NCBI GenBank assembly: GCA_002261195.1
Contig: MVBO01000036.1
Location: forward strand, 55,751-119,750
From: Bifiguratus adelaidae
Lineage: Eukaryota > Mucoromycota > Endogonomycetes > Endogonales
Length of the DNA stretch: 64,000 nucleotides
Direction of reading: 5' to 3'
Made by a program: the position numbers and the translations under genes
The notes under the pieces: generated by a model
The model's input: the letters and a program-made list of their open reading frames with translations, nothing else
Told to the model about the DNA's origin: nothing
Database searches by the model: none
Shown: positions 1 to 13,502 of the stretch, piece after piece
Numbering within the stretch: position 1 is the first letter of the stretch
How the letters are laid out: each line of letters begins with the position of its first letter

Positions 1-148
1 GAACCTTGGAAATGGTACAACTGTCCATTTGGTAAATGCAGGGAAGAGCCTGCTTCATCAAGCTAATTGACCGCTCGCTATTGTCATCTTCATCGTCCCT
101 GTCCAGCCTGTAGGTATCGCTTTGCTCAAGTCGTTGATAAGCGTCCAT
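1..148 (-). CDS. 5' end of an unrecognised gene (partial)
   Basis: An open reading frame starts at an ATG at 148 and runs off the left edge of the window. It begins M-D-A-Y-Q-R-L-E-Q-S and is rich in Asp, Glu, Arg and Ser for the first 30 residues or so. Only 49 codons are visible, so no family can be named and an intron inside this stretch cannot be excluded. The start lies 128 bases from the Cwc24 start on the other strand, which would make a short shared divergent promoter. The inference that it is a gene rests only on the open frame, its acidic low-complexity start and the divergent position. Confidence 0.35.
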   Translation of the reverse strand, partial: MDAYQRLEQSDTYRLDRDDEDDNSERSISLMKQALPCIYQMDSCTISKV

Positions 149-219
149 GCTTCCGCTCACTCCACTGCCAAATCCTCAAAAGGGACTGATCACGTGACCA
201 AGTTGGAGCCGTAAATTAA

Positions 220-1270
<1,051 letters not shown>

Positions 1271-1393
1271 CCAATGGTGTATGTATAGACTGTGTAGATA
1301 TAAGAGTTGAGCCATTGTCTGCTCTCAGCCAATCAAATGCGCTTAAAATGACGAATAGCAGATCATCGCTCGCTCCCTCTTTGCTTACACATC

Positions 1394-2141
1394 ATGACCT
1401 TACAGACAGCTACCAATATCACCTGGCACGCCGGTGCATTCACTCGGCAGGAACGCGAACAGATTCTCGGTCAAAAGGTAGACATGTACTTGATGGACCA
1501 CTGACCAGACTTGGGCTGACACTCACCTCGCTTTTCAGGGTCTCACTATATGGTTTACTGGTCTATCTGCCTCGGGTAAATCCACGATTGCTACAGCACT
1601 AGAACAGAGCTTATTGCATGCCGGTGTGAATGCTTACCGACTGGATGGAGACAATATTCGCTTTGGACTCAACAAAAACCTTGGATTCGGATCTGCCGAT
1701 CGCGCCGAGAACATTCGTCGTATCGCCGAAGTAGCGAAATTGTTTGCTGATTCTACGGCTATTGCGCTCACGGCGTTTATCTCTCCCTACGTGGCTGATC
1801 GAGATGCTGCTCGTCAATTGCATGTGGAAGCTGGTATTCCCTTCATTGAGGTGTTTGTGGATGCGCCTTTGGATGTCGTCGAGTCTCGGGATCCCAAGGG
1901 TCTCTACAAAAAGGCCAAGGCTGGAGAGATTAAGGAATTCACGGGTATCTCTGCTCCCTATGAAGCTCCACCCAAACCCGAAGTGCACATTCGAACGGAT
2001 CAGGTGGATGTGGATGGTGCTGTCAAGGTAGGTGGACAGGCGAGAGTTGTGTTGTCATGCTAACGCGTACATTAGGTTATTCTCAGTTATCTCATAGAAC
2101 AAGGCCACCTTGATGCCTTCAAGGTGCAAGCCAAACAATAG
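1394..2141 (+). CDS. MET14: Adenylyl-sulfate (APS) kinase
   Basis: Three exons, 1394-1477, 1539-2027 and 2076-2141, encode 212 residues, the usual length of fungal Met14. The enzyme phosphorylates adenylyl sulfate to PAPS in sulfate assimilation. The P-loop GLSASGKST lies at residues 36-44, followed by the family block [13 protein letters not shown], the FISPY motif, and [10 protein letters not shown] / [10 protein letters not shown] in the C-terminal half. The first intron falls just before the P-loop. The short N-terminus (TNITWH) matches the yeast enzyme, supporting the start. It is a stand-alone kinase: no ATP-sulfurylase domain is joined. Cytosolic. Confidence 0.97.
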
Positions 2142-2227
2142 AGAACAATAAAGAGACATCTTATAGACTTCTCTCTCCGCGGGCCTAATTTTAAGTTCCC
2201 GTTCTTAACACTACAGGATAACATGCT

Positions 2228-3165
2228 ATGGCAGAAGCCATTGCAAACCCTCTGGAGGTGCATTGTCGCTTTGGCGATGGAAGCGACGTAACGCTCACTA
2301 TCTCACTCTCTTGGAATATCGCGCAAGTCAAGGAAAAAGTAAACTCAGAAGCTCTGTGCGGATGTTCACTGACACCTTGCTGTAGCTCAAGGAAACGAAA
2401 CCTAGTATACGTGACAACCACCTTCGCTTGATTTACCAAGGCAGGGTCTTGTTGGATCACCAAGTGCTTAATGCATGTCAACTCGTCATTGGACCCGACT
2501 CGCCCATCTACTTTCATATCGCCGTAGCAGACGCAACGTCCGAAGCGTCCAATGTAGGTAGATCCGCTTCGGCCCATAGACCGTGCCGACGGAAGGGTAC
2601 GTCGTTTGCTCACCTAGTCCATAGTCTCAGCCTCAGCTGACACCCTCGACGGGATTCGATCGATTGCGAGAAGCCGGCTTTTCAGATGAGGACATCGCCA
2701 ATCTTCGACGTCAGTTTCATCGATTTCATGGCACCTCGGGATCAGGTAAAATAATACGAAAGCTGTGATACGCAGTGGATCCATGGACTTACCGGACATA
2801 CCTTTATAGAGTCCACGGAGCAAACGAGGCGGTTAGAAGATCAGTGGATGGACAATGCGTCGGAAACCCTGCCGGATGGAAGTAAGTTGAGCAGCCAAGA
2901 AGATTGTGACTACTAAGCCTAGGGTAGCACCGCATGGTACCTATAACGAGCTCGTGTGGGGATTAATGTTGGGCTTCTTTTTGGGATTGATGACCCTGTT
3001 TTGGTTCAGAGAGCATGTCTTTTCACGCAAGCATCAATTAGGTATGAATGTCGCGGCCAGATGGAGTGGAGGCTACCGACGTCTTGCTCACTGATCTATT
3101 CCACAGGCATCATTTTCGGTCTATTAATCAATATATCGTTTGGTGTCTTGTATGTATACTACTAG
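2228..3165 (+). CDS. DSC3: DSC E3 ubiquitin ligase complex subunit 3
   Basis: Six exons (2228-2338, 2386-2553, 2637-2745, 2810-2881, 2928-3041, 3107-3165) sum to 210 residues in one frame. Residues 10-75 or so form a ubiquitin-like fold (VHCRFGDGSDVTL ... LRLIYQGRVL). The middle carries the DUF2407 C-terminal block (GFDRLREAGFSDEDI, then RRQFHRFHG). The end has two membrane segments, NELVWGLMLGFFLGLMTLFW and GIIFGLLINISFGVLY. In fission yeast and Aspergillus the Dsc complex is a Golgi/ER membrane ligase that activates SREBP and degrades orphan membrane proteins. At the fourth intron the first AG would bring a stop, so the acceptor used must be the TAG ending at 2927. The gene converges on the next one with a 59-base gap. 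Confidence 0.9.
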
Positions 3166-3224
3166 AGCCAGCGTGTGTGCGCACACCCAAGTTCCTTGTA
3201 TATTTTATATTTTCAATGTACAAC

Positions 3225-4840
3225 CTACAATTTGGCACCCATGGCTTGTCCCATCTTGACGGCTTGTCTTACACCAAGATCCAACATGATTTCCTCTGAA
3301 CCACCGGGAATAGCATAAGCCCGCACCTCACGGTACAATCGCTCAATTTTTTCGGCTTGACCACCCCGTGTATAAGCGAGACCACCCCAGATTTGAGCGG
3401 CTTCCCGAGCACAATACTCAAAGGTCACCGTACATTGAGCCTTGAGAAGGGCAATAGGACCGCCTAGACGGAGAGGTCGAAGGTGTGCGGGCATCTTTTC
3501 GGTTTGATACATGAGATTCTCCATCCATCCGTGTGTGGCCTCGACTTGTCGAATCATGTGTGCGAGCTTGTTACGGATGACCGGGTGTTCAATCAGGGTC
3601 TTGCCAAAAGTCTTGCGCTTGTGGGCGTACTTGAGTGACTCCTCAACACAGATACGGGCCATGCGGTTGGCTTGAATACAAATGCCCATACGTTCGTGAT
3701 TGAAATTGTGCATAATGTGCTTGAAGCCATTATTGAGCTTGCCAATCAAGTTTGATTTGGGAACCTTGACGTCCTCAAAGGTAATGTAGGCTGTACCGGA
3801 TGCCCATACACCAGAGCATTGCATCTGACGGGTCGTGACACCAGGCATGGTACGCTCAATGAGGAGCAACGAGATGCCTTCACCGGTGCGGCAAGCGGTC
3901 GTGAAGAAATCGGCATATACACCGTTAGTGATCCACTTCTTCTCGCCATTCACCAACCAATAATCGCCCATATCCTTGGCCTCACATTTGAGACCAGCCA
4001 CGTCACTACCAGCGTAAGGTTCAGTGATGGCCAGAGCGCAAAACTTTTCGCCGGCAATACATGGCTTGACGCACTTGTCCTTGACTTCCTTGGTAGCGAA
4101 TTGAATGATGGGTGGCAATCCAATGGTCAATCCTCCGATCAAGGCCCAAACGACGCCGACAGAGCCACATCGAGCGATTTCATCCGTGACAATGAATTCA
4201 TGGAAGGCGTCAAATTGATCAAACTTGAGACCAGCGGGTAGACCATAGGTCATGTACTCTTCTGGAATGTGGCAGCCCATGGTAGCAGCAAAGACACCAG
4301 CCTTGGCGGCCTTGACAAAGACTTCCGGAGGAACCTTTTTGGCCTCATCCCACTCATGACAGTAAGGCATGATTTCCTTGTCCACAAACTCCCGAATATG
4401 CTTGCGGACGGCTCGGTGAGTATCGTTGTAGTAGGGACTACACCCATGCGTCAGTGTCCTCCATGCCATCATGATGTTTCACTCTAGCCCCGCACGCACC
4501 TGTACCAATCCTGATACCACATGGGATCCCCAAATGGAATCATGTCTCCAAACTGATCATCGGTCGCCAACATCGAGTTCTCCGACTTCTTCTCTACTTG
4601 AGCAGATCCAACCGTACCAATCTCCAAGCCAGGTCCAAACTTGGCCATGATGGCCGCATTATGAAACTGGTCAAACTGTTTCGAAGCGTCGGTGCCTGCA
4701 GCTCTCAAGAGGACCTTCTTGCCACCTGGATGCTCATCCAAGAACCTTGTGACATCGTAGATTTTGCCGTGAATAATGAGCCAGGCTGATTCAGCAGTGT
4801 TGTGCTTTGCAACCTCGTCTACCGTGTATGTTTGAGCCAT
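3225..4840 (-). CDS. Cytochrome b5-acyl-CoA dehydrogenase fusion
   Basis: Two exons, 4840-4500 and 4437-3225, encode 517 residues. Residues 1-80 or so are a cytochrome b5 domain with heme-ligand histidines His37 (in HPGG) and His60. After a linker containing PMWYQDWY, the rest is a full acyl-CoA dehydrogenase: N-terminal helical part, the FAD/substrate signature CALAITEPYAGSD, EKKWITNG, and a C-terminal helical part ending GGSEEIMLDLGVRQ. Such fusions are known in fungi and are thought to oxidise acyl-CoAs; the b5 domain presumably takes electrons instead of, or besides, ETF. No mitochondrial presequence is evident, and there is no clear PTS1 (C-terminus GAKL). Substrate chain length cannot be told from sequence. 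Confidence 0.93.
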
Positions 4841-4963
4841 ATGAGAGAGAGAAGTGGAAAAAGCATGTGATTACGAAATTCCCTATGAAGTAAGCCAAAT
4901 TAATTTATATCGTTCGAGATCGCCTATGTACACCATGGCACGCTGTTGTGCTCTGCCTGCCTT

Positions 4964-6376
4964 CTACTCTACATTATCTGCCTCATGAATGTGGAGAGGA
5001 CTCAGAGTACGTCGTTGTACCTTGTGCATCTGGGTGCCTTCAGCTTCAAGTTCACGTCGTAATAACTCTTGAGACATGGCTAATCGACGTATACTGTCTT
5101 GTTCAGAGGCATCGGCAAATGGATTGGAGAGTGCGGTCAAGGGGATTGGGCCCGGTCGGTGGGCACCTTGTAAAGGTGTCCAGCCATTTTCTGCCAGCGA
5201 GTTCTTCTCTGAAAGATTGCTAAGGCTGTTGTTGTTGTTGGAGCGATTGTTGTACATGCCAGCCGCTGCTCCAAGCATCGCACCGTCCGATCTGACAGAT
5301 GCTTCGTCGTAAGTTTTGCCTTTGCCTTCTCCTTCTCCTTTTTCACCCAACATTGCTGCGCCGGGATCATGGTCGTGGCTGGTTTGAGTAATGCTGGATT
5401 CACGGTCGACGAGCTGCACAGGTCCATGTTGGCGATGTTTGCGATAGGCAAACACAGCCCATATGAGCGCAATGCAGGCGATAACGAAAACGACGCATGC
5501 TGCAACAATGACACCAATAATCCACGCGGCAAGTTTGCCATTGTTTACACCTAGCATGGCACTAGAAGAAGAGATCGATAACGTTGAAGAGGCGGTGGTC
5601 GACGAATGGCCCGTGGAATCTGCGGATGAACTCGCCGTGCTACTGTGGGCAGCAGAACTGCTCTTTACCAAAGGAGGTGCTTGCTCTACGATAAAACAAC
5701 ATGAGCCATCAACGCGTGAACGGGATAAAAGTCCTTCTACACTTACGAACTAAGTTGAAAATGTTTCCTTTGGGAAAGATGCTGTCTGGATCGTTCAACT
5801 CCGTCACCGGATCCACGACGTTATTCGTCGTTATAAACACGCGTGCACTCCATGTTTGATTGGCTGACCCAGGTGCTAATGTTGGAATGTGTGAATTTTT
5901 AAACCAGGCATCGGTCACTTGCACCGTGTATTGTCCATAATTATTAACTTGTGTAAAGTTGTATAGTGGGTAGTTGTTACCATTCTCGTAAAGAAATAGC
6001 CAGATGTCGATGAGGGTAGTCGTTGCGTACGCTGGGAATCTGGGACGAGCGTCAACATCGACCAAAAATGATACCAGACAATAGACCTACCTGTTGAACC
6101 ATAGAAATTGATAAAAGCTGCCATTTTGCCATGTTGCCCCGGCAGCGGGAGCACAAATATTGTCTACATTGCCATCTACTCCACATGTGGACGTTGTCAA
6201 GGTCGATATGCTCGCACTGGCCGACGCAGCTGCTGCTGAAGTTCAATATTAGGATGAAACACTCGTTCCTGGAATAGAGGTCATTCTTCTTTACCTTGTC
6301 TTCGCCAAACTGTCTGGCTGGCATAGCGGGGTATCACTGAAAGCACAAATATCGGTACCAGAGATATAAACCTCAT
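4964..6376 (-). CDS. Putative single-pass cell-surface protein, Ser/Thr-rich
   Basis: Four exons (6376-6295, 6235-6091, 6039-5747, 5685-4964) give 413 residues. The N-terminus MRFISLVPIFVLSVIP looks like a signal peptide. Next come a Ser/Ala/Thr stretch, a short Cys-containing region, a beta-rich ectodomain of about 100 residues (IDIWLFLYENGN ... YTVQVTDAWF ... NQTWSARVFITT), and a Ser/Thr-rich stalk. One membrane segment (AAWIIGVIVAACVVFVIACI) precedes a basic stop (YRKHRQH) and a 150-residue cytoplasmic tail with an Asn run. This is the layout of fungal wall-stress sensors and other surface proteins, but I do not recognise the ectodomain. The exon 2 acceptor has a CAGCAG ambiguity of one codon. 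Confidence 0.75.
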
Positions 6377-6508
6377 ACCGAGCGATGCGTCCAACCCTGC
6401 GAGCAGGTGTTGCACGACGACTAGACAGTGAAAGGACAAAAATCCCCTGACTCACGTCACAAATAGACGTTCATTCTAAATTTGGCACGGCCAAAATGGC
6501 ATTTAAGA

Positions 6509-9500
6509 TTAAGCATCGAAATCGAGGATTCTAGCCAGTCCAGTCAAATCATCTTCTGCAATCACATTTTCATCTTCTGTAGTGTCCAGCATGCCATTGA
6601 CTGCCTTGGTTGCTTGTTGGGATGGTTGTACGATGAGCTGGCGATTCACAATGGAATAGGTCGGTCCAACGTCGTCCATCACCGCATCATGGTCCTGTGT
6701 GACGAAGGATTCTTGCACGCCAGCATTATCTAAATCCAGCTTAGCTAGCCATTGGGCACTTGGACTATTGTCAACGTCCATCTCAGACATGGATGTCTCC
6801 ACCACAAAACCTTGATTGGCTTGGTTCTCATAACTCTCGACAATTTTCGCGGTCACCTGCAGAATTTCGGTGTCATGTGGACCTCGCCGATGAAGATGAG
6901 CCATGGCACACAGGATATCATCCAGTACCCAGGGAAATGAAATCATGGCAGCTTGATCACGCCTGACCGATAAATTGGTCGCACCACTGTACATGGGCGT
7001 TTGTTCGAGCGGATGATAGGTAACATAGTACCACGCGGACGCCATTGCGTATGTGATTGCTGTGTCTGCTTTCTCCACTCCGTGATCGGACGTGCTAGAC
7101 CCATGTGTCTCATTAGCAACTTTATCTTGGAAAATAGTGCGATAATATCGCCGTAATTCTATGGATGCCTTCATGGCTGATCTTTTGATTTCGTGATATC
7201 GCTTCTTGTTGGGCTGCTTCAACAGCTTGACCAAATAGCCGGATATGATTTCGCATTCGGTGTCGACACCATATTGGTTCATGATGGAGCGCAAAGCGTG
7301 GTCGTACCGTCTCTTGAAATCCCTAGCTTCTCTCACATATCGCTCAAAACCTGGCCAAATCAAGCGCGGATCGAAAACAAACGCCGTCTCCATGTCATGC
7401 TTGTAATTCTTGTAATCGCTAGAATTCACAGAACGGAAAATGGACCCGAGCACCTTCTGCGAGGGGTATGTGACATTCTCTGACTTTTGCATAAAGTCGG
7501 GATACTCTCGGACTCGAAGCTCAGGATCCAGTAGCGCGGGACGACCTGATTTGGGAAAATCTGTCGAGTTTGTGCATGTGAGTTAATGTCGTTGGATGAA
7601 GAACATTCCTTTCCCGTAATACTTGCCTACTGCTACCGAATGAAGCTGCGCCAAACGTATACAATGTCCATCTCTAGCTCCATTGGTTGATTTGTCCGCT
7701 CGAGCTAAATGCGCGTTGGCAATGATGCCGAGATTGTCATTGACAATGTACTGCACGTAAAAGTGCTGGATGTCAGTGATGGTAACTTTCTCTTTGACAA
7801 CTGGCTCTGGAGGGTGGTAGTCCATGGGAGGATGATCCCGTCTAGGCGGTAATAGATTCTGATCCCATATGACGCTGGGAGAGATAGTCAGGAAAAATGA
7901 CATATTAAAGGTAATCCCAACTTACGTGTAGTCGTCCCCATCCAGATCTCCACCACTACACATGCTCGGGACATCTCGGTCTCCCTTTTGTGAGAAAACA
8001 ACGACGTTCGTCAAATACATTAAGTCTTCGCGCCGAACGGCTTTGACCACCCTTACATCACCGGGATGGAAGCATGGGTTGCGGAATACGATACACTGGC
8101 CTTGAATGACCGTTCGCATTTGATTGTTTCCAGGGGTCGCAATCTGCACGAAAATTTCGTCTTCTTCAAGAACACCGACTTCGTCCAAGACTCCGAGTAA
8201 GAATGCTCCGTCTGGCACATGAATTTTGGCCTTTTTCTTGATGTCTTTAAGCATGGAAACTCGGAAGAGTTTGAGCAGGTTGAGGACGAACGGATCCTTG
8301 CGCTGCATAAATCCGGCTTTGATGGTGTTGACCAAAATTCTCGCAATGCCGTATTCGTCAATATTTTGCATCAAAGTCTTCTCTGCGGTGGTTGGTTCAT
8401 GGAGCATTCGCTCCAGCGCGTTGACCATAGTTGATTTCAGCTCCAGGAAGACACGATCAGGCACATCTAGTGCGGACAGAATGGTGATGACTTGTCTATT
8501 GAGGTAGGACGGGATGTATGTGGAGGTACGTATGATTTCAAGATCGTAGTGGCTGGACTGGAACTTTTGTTGCGAGGGGCGAATGTGCACTTGATCATCG
8601 GGCAGCTGGTTAGAAACGCAAAGCACACCTTTGGAACCGCCGAGACGAAATTGGAAAGCACTCGGAACCGTGGGCAAGTCCATGACGGTAGCGACGGCGC
8701 GAGCCAGATTTGCAGAGACTTTACCAACGCCATCTGAGAAGCAATATCCGTTTCTCTCAATATCTCTGATCATGCGAATGTTCTCGACGCGTAGCGTAGA
8801 TGCACGGAATGTAGAGGAAAAGCACTTTGACATCGGTAATCAGTTGACATCATATTGTGGCTGTTTGTGCGAACAAGGCTTACCTGACCCATTCGCGCTG
8901 CATGCTTCGCCACAGAGTGAATCGAGGAAAAGTCGCCCATCCAAGCGCGAATATCGGCTGCGGATAAAGACCGTGTTGAGGCAAAAAACCAGCATCCATG
9001 CTCTCGCAATTGTGAGCTTGAAAATGCCAGGAACTCGTAGAGCCGATCACCGATCTTTATGCCATTTTTCAAGGTTTGTTCGATGCGATCGTAAATGTCG
9101 CCATTGGCGTGCTGTGTGGTCGTCCTGGAACTGGGTGTGTACCCGACCTTTTCAAGGGATTCGTCGGTGAAGGCGATACGCAAAAACCGCTCGGAGACAT
9201 TCGAAAAATATCGAATGACACGATTTGAGGTTTCCATGGTCTTCGGTAATAGATTCAATGTGGTAGGGGTGACGACCACTTTCCGTATATGCGCACAATG
9301 TTTTGGCAATATGTGGTCGTTGAGCAATGCAGGTGACAATTCATGCACCATGCTTTCCAACTTGTCCGTGGGATTCCAAATCCGATTCCGTTGGAGATAC
9401 ATGGCCTCGAGAATAGTGGTCGCTTGCTTGGTAGGTAAAGATTGCAGTCTCGATATGAATTGATCGGTCAAGTTGTACTCGTTGAGACAGTTTGCCATGA

Positions 9501-10982
9501 TCAGACAATCTAACATGTATAGAACGTCAAATTCAAGGTTCAGCGCACTCGAGTCCAAAGTTGGTTTTGCCAGCTGGCTGGATTTGACGACGCCAATGTG
9601 CTTTGTTAACTCTTCTTGGTCTTTGGGCGCCAGGTTGTAATCCGCTGCATCTGCCAGCATCCTTTTGAACTTCGTTTCAGAGATTCTGGCCTTGTCGAGC
9701 TCCAAGCGATACACGGTCCAACGTCCGAGTTTAACATGCTGACCTTGGGCATGGGGTGACAATGGCCCAGGTTCTTGTTGACCTGGTTTGTAACCGTCAA
9801 CGCGAGATGGTAAATCAATCATGCGGATCCACTGTTCGTCCAAAGCCCAGCTCCACGCGCCCGCTCGTTCTGATTTCGGATCAAGTTTCCAGAACCTGCC
9901 CGGGAAGGATAACCCAATCGTAAGGTATATGGACTCTCCGTCTTCAGAATCTTCGACCGTCATCAGCTGCGTAACATCCTTGAAACGTCCTTCAAATTTG
10001 TACTTTACGCCGTAACATAAGAAGTAAAATATTACGCAGTTGTACTTGAAGTCCAGAGCAAATGACACATTGCCGAAGGTCTGCCATTCTTGGACATAGG
10101 TGTATTCCGAATACATCATCCCCAATGACAAGGATCTGCATGGAAATGCTTCTTTGTGTATGCGGACTCTGCCACGATAATCTCGAAAAGACTGACTCTC
10201 GACGGGTATGACACGAAGTCGTCTGCCATGAATGCGAATATCTGAGTGCAAAAAGTCCAGATTTGGTGGGCAAGGTCTACCAGACGGTAAGCTTTGAATT
10301 TTGTATGGCAGACACCGGCTGCTAAAACTCACCGAAAAACAACTGTGCCTCGACCTGTAGATATCTCCACTTCGGATACTTCTACCTCAGCATAGTGAAG
10401 GTCTCCAAACAAGCTAAATGTCTCTTTCAGGTCGGAAGCGAAAGCATTGGTTGGGATATTCTCGAGTCGAAGGCGAAGTTCGTGTCGGGCAGGCATAAAC
10501 CCTTTTGGACTGGGCATTAAGCGTCTGTCAAAGTATGGTCGCTCTCCACGCCCGAATAACGCATCCCGAGACGAGTAACGCGAGGAGTCTCGAGCATAGT
10601 TGGACGTTCGTCCCTGACTATGGTCTATGCGAGCGTCGTTACTGTATCGTGGCCCTTGTCGACGTCTGTCGCTGCCTTGACGAGAAGGTGATCGTGTACC
10701 TGATGGCAAGCGATTACGAGGAGAATGCGGCCGCGCATCGCGCCTGTCCGAACGAAGAGGAAGCTTGTGCCTAAACACGTCACTCGACCTTCGTGTATCC
10801 GAGCTCAACCCTCCACTGGTCTCCTTTCCTACCAATGTTGAGGACTCTGGTAGTGCCTGGACTGTGTCCACGTTCATAGCCGAAGCCATGACGACAGGGA
10901 TGTATGCAGCATGGACACGTACAAGAGAGCTCCTTTTGTGCCTTTGGTATAATTTGACTCCAATGCAACGTGGTGTTTCCAT
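6509..10982 (-). CDS. RNA-dependent RNA polymerase (RNAi type, QDE-1/Rdp1 family)
   Basis: Five exons (10982-10333, 10276-8884, 8824-7926, 7874-7627, 7560-6509) give 1413 residues. The catalytic signature of cellular RdRPs, DLDGD within GGDLDGDDY, lies near residue 975; upstream are DGVGKVS and the FRLGGSKGVL block. The polymerase makes double-stranded RNA from single-stranded templates for small-RNA silencing. Exon 1 is unusual: residues 1-140 or so are rich in Arg, Ser and SR/RS pairs, followed by an RRM-like beta-alpha pattern (LRLRLENIPTNAF ... LFGDLHYAEVEV). The fourth intron needs a GC donor (7626-7625) to keep frame. Later in-frame ATGs in exon 1 are possible starts. The gene ends 132 bases beyond the start of the surface-protein gene, both on the minus strand. 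Confidence 0.95.
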
Positions 10983-11327
10983 TGTTCTATTTGTTAGAGT
11001 CTATTTGGCTTGGATGGTGATGCTGAAGATGAGGATAATGACAAGGATGGAACAGGCTGGGCATGCACGACGTAGCGAGGTCAATATGATGATAGGATTG
11101 TTATTTGAACAAATTTAAGGGCAGTAGAGGCATGCGTTGTAACTGTCTATTATTACTCCATCTTGAGACTGGTGTCTCATCCGCAGTCAACATCAATGCG
11201 TCGTTCTACGATGTAGACAACCTTTGGAGGAATGCCTAATATCGTGCATATACTCAGCTACAATGACCAATGTCAATGAATATAAACGCGCCAAATTTCA
11301 ACTGTGGATTGCGCGCTAAAAGTCGTC

Positions 11328-13397
11328 ATGGACGTTGTCAAGGCAGTTCAGGGTTATGTGCTCAAGATGGTGGACGATTTGCGAGGCATGAAGGTGTTGC
11401 TACTGGACGTAGATACAGTAAGTGTGTTGCTATTACCTTGAAAAAGAGACATGCTCACGCATGCAACCTAGACCTCGATTGTATCGTTGGTGGCTACTCA
11501 ATCGCAACTGTTGGCCAAAGAGTGCTATCTCATCGATAGAATTGACAACAAGAATCGCGACAGGATGCGACATCTCAAATGCGTTTGCTTCCTTCGACCT
11601 ACGGCGCAGAGTATCCAATGGCTTGTGGAAGAACTTCGAAATCCCTGTTACGGCGACTATTACCTACGTAGGTGGACATGGTACGATCGATGATCGTTTA
11701 TCAACTCACCACACATCTATAGATTTTTCAAATACCCTCAAAAAGTCAACCATTGAACGCTTAGCTGAAGTAGACGAGCACGAAGTCGTACGCGAGGTGC
11801 AGGTTCGTCATGGCATGAGACATCGTCCTAGCATGCGGTCTAACCTCTTTGTTGCAGGAATACTTTGGCGATTACATGGCCATTAATTCCGACTTGTTCT
11901 CACTGAATCTACATCCACCGCAATATCAACTTTATTCGGAAAGTCTCGCTACATGGAATGCCAATACTCTAGAGCGAACAGTGCAAGGTTTATCGGCCGC
12001 GTTACTCAGCCTGAAAAAGAAGCCTGTGATACGGTATGAAAGGAACTCGGCTCTGTGCCAAAAGCTGGCCGCCGAACTACGGGTAAGACACTGCGTTGTC
12101 CGGACGCAAGCACCTATTGATTTGCTTTGCCTCAAATAGTATCACATACAGCAAGAAGGCCAGCTCTATGACTTTCGACGCGCCGACACTCCACCCATAC
12201 TTCTTATCCTCGATCGTCGGAATGACCCTGTAACACCACTTCTCACGCAATGGATATATCAGGCTATGGTACACGAATTGATTGGTATTCATAATGGTCG
12301 TGTCGACATGTCCAATGTTCCTGATATCCAGAGCGAGCTCAAGGTGAGAATTCTAGCAACTAAACGTGCCTCGCTGATGTTTTCTCTAGGAAATCGTGCT
12401 GTCCGCAGATCAAGATCCCTTCTTCAAAAAGTGCATGTATCTTAACTTGGGCGATCTTGGTGCAAACATCAAAGCCTATGTAGACAAATACCAAAACAAG
12501 ACGAAAAGTAACATGCACATTGAATCTATCGCCGATATGAAACGTTTCGTGGAGGAATACCCCGAGTTTCGCAAACTAAGCGGAAACGTCAGCAAGCACG
12601 TGGCTGTTGTTGGCGAACTCTCACGCAAGGTCACCCAGTATCACCTGTTGGAAGTATCTGAATTGGAGCAATCGCTTGCAAACAGTGAGCATCACGGTGA
12701 CGATCTAAAGGTGGGCTTGATGAATGCTTGATTGCCTCGCTTGTCTGAACTGGTCGCAGCATTTGCAACAATTGATCGCAACGCCGGCGGTGCCGGAAGA
12801 AACCAAGCTTCGACTTGTCATGCTATATGCTTTGCGATACGAGAAATCGCCCAACAATGCCACGAGATCTCTCAAGGACTTACTCGCCAAGAACGGAGTT
12901 TCCGATCGCCGCAGTAGTGTCATTGATGCCGTGATTCGATATGCTGGCGAAAAGCAACGCCAGGATGACCTATTTTCCAATCAAAGCTTTTTATCTAGGG
13001 GACGAAGTGCGCTCAAAGGGCTGAAGGGAGTGGAAAATGTCTATACGCAACATACGCCTCATCTGGCCGAGACCATCGAGCAGCTTCTTAAGAACCGTTT
13101 GCGTGATACGAGCTTTCCGTTTATTGACGGTGGTGAAGTCACGAGAGAAAAGTAAGTGTGCCGCCGACTTCGACGGTTGCTTGACGCTTGGTTCCTGATG
13201 GCAATTTTCACAGACCGCAAGATGTTATCATTTTTATGGTGGGAGGCACGACGTTTGAGGAGGCAAAGTATATCGCTCAATTGAATGCCACCACGCCTGG
13301 TACACGATTTGTCTTGGGGGGGACCTGTGTGCATAACTCTACCAGCTTCTTAACCGATGTCGTCAATGCCGATAATCTCATTCGTGGCATTGTATAG
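11328..13397 (+). CDS. VPS45: Sec1/Munc18-family vacuolar sorting protein Vps45
   Basis: Eight exons (11328-11417, 11472-11667, 11723-11802, 11858-12082, 12152-12343, 12390-12710, 12760-13151, 13214-13397) sum to 559 residues, the family length. Vps45 binds the syntaxins Tlg2/Pep12-type and guides SNARE assembly in Golgi-to-endosome transport. Diagnostic blocks are the start [60 protein letters not shown], and near the end [12 protein letters not shown] followed by GTRFVLGG. It is read divergently from the RdRP gene with 345 bases between the starts, and converges with PRE3 over about 105 bases. Confidence 0.96.
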
Positions 13398-13502
13398 TCA
13401 ATGGTAGCAGATGAAAAAAGCTACACGTTGCCTGTATTCAACAAAAGCAATCATATAATACACTGTAAATTGAAAGAATATTTGCAACGTCTATCGCAAC
13501 AT

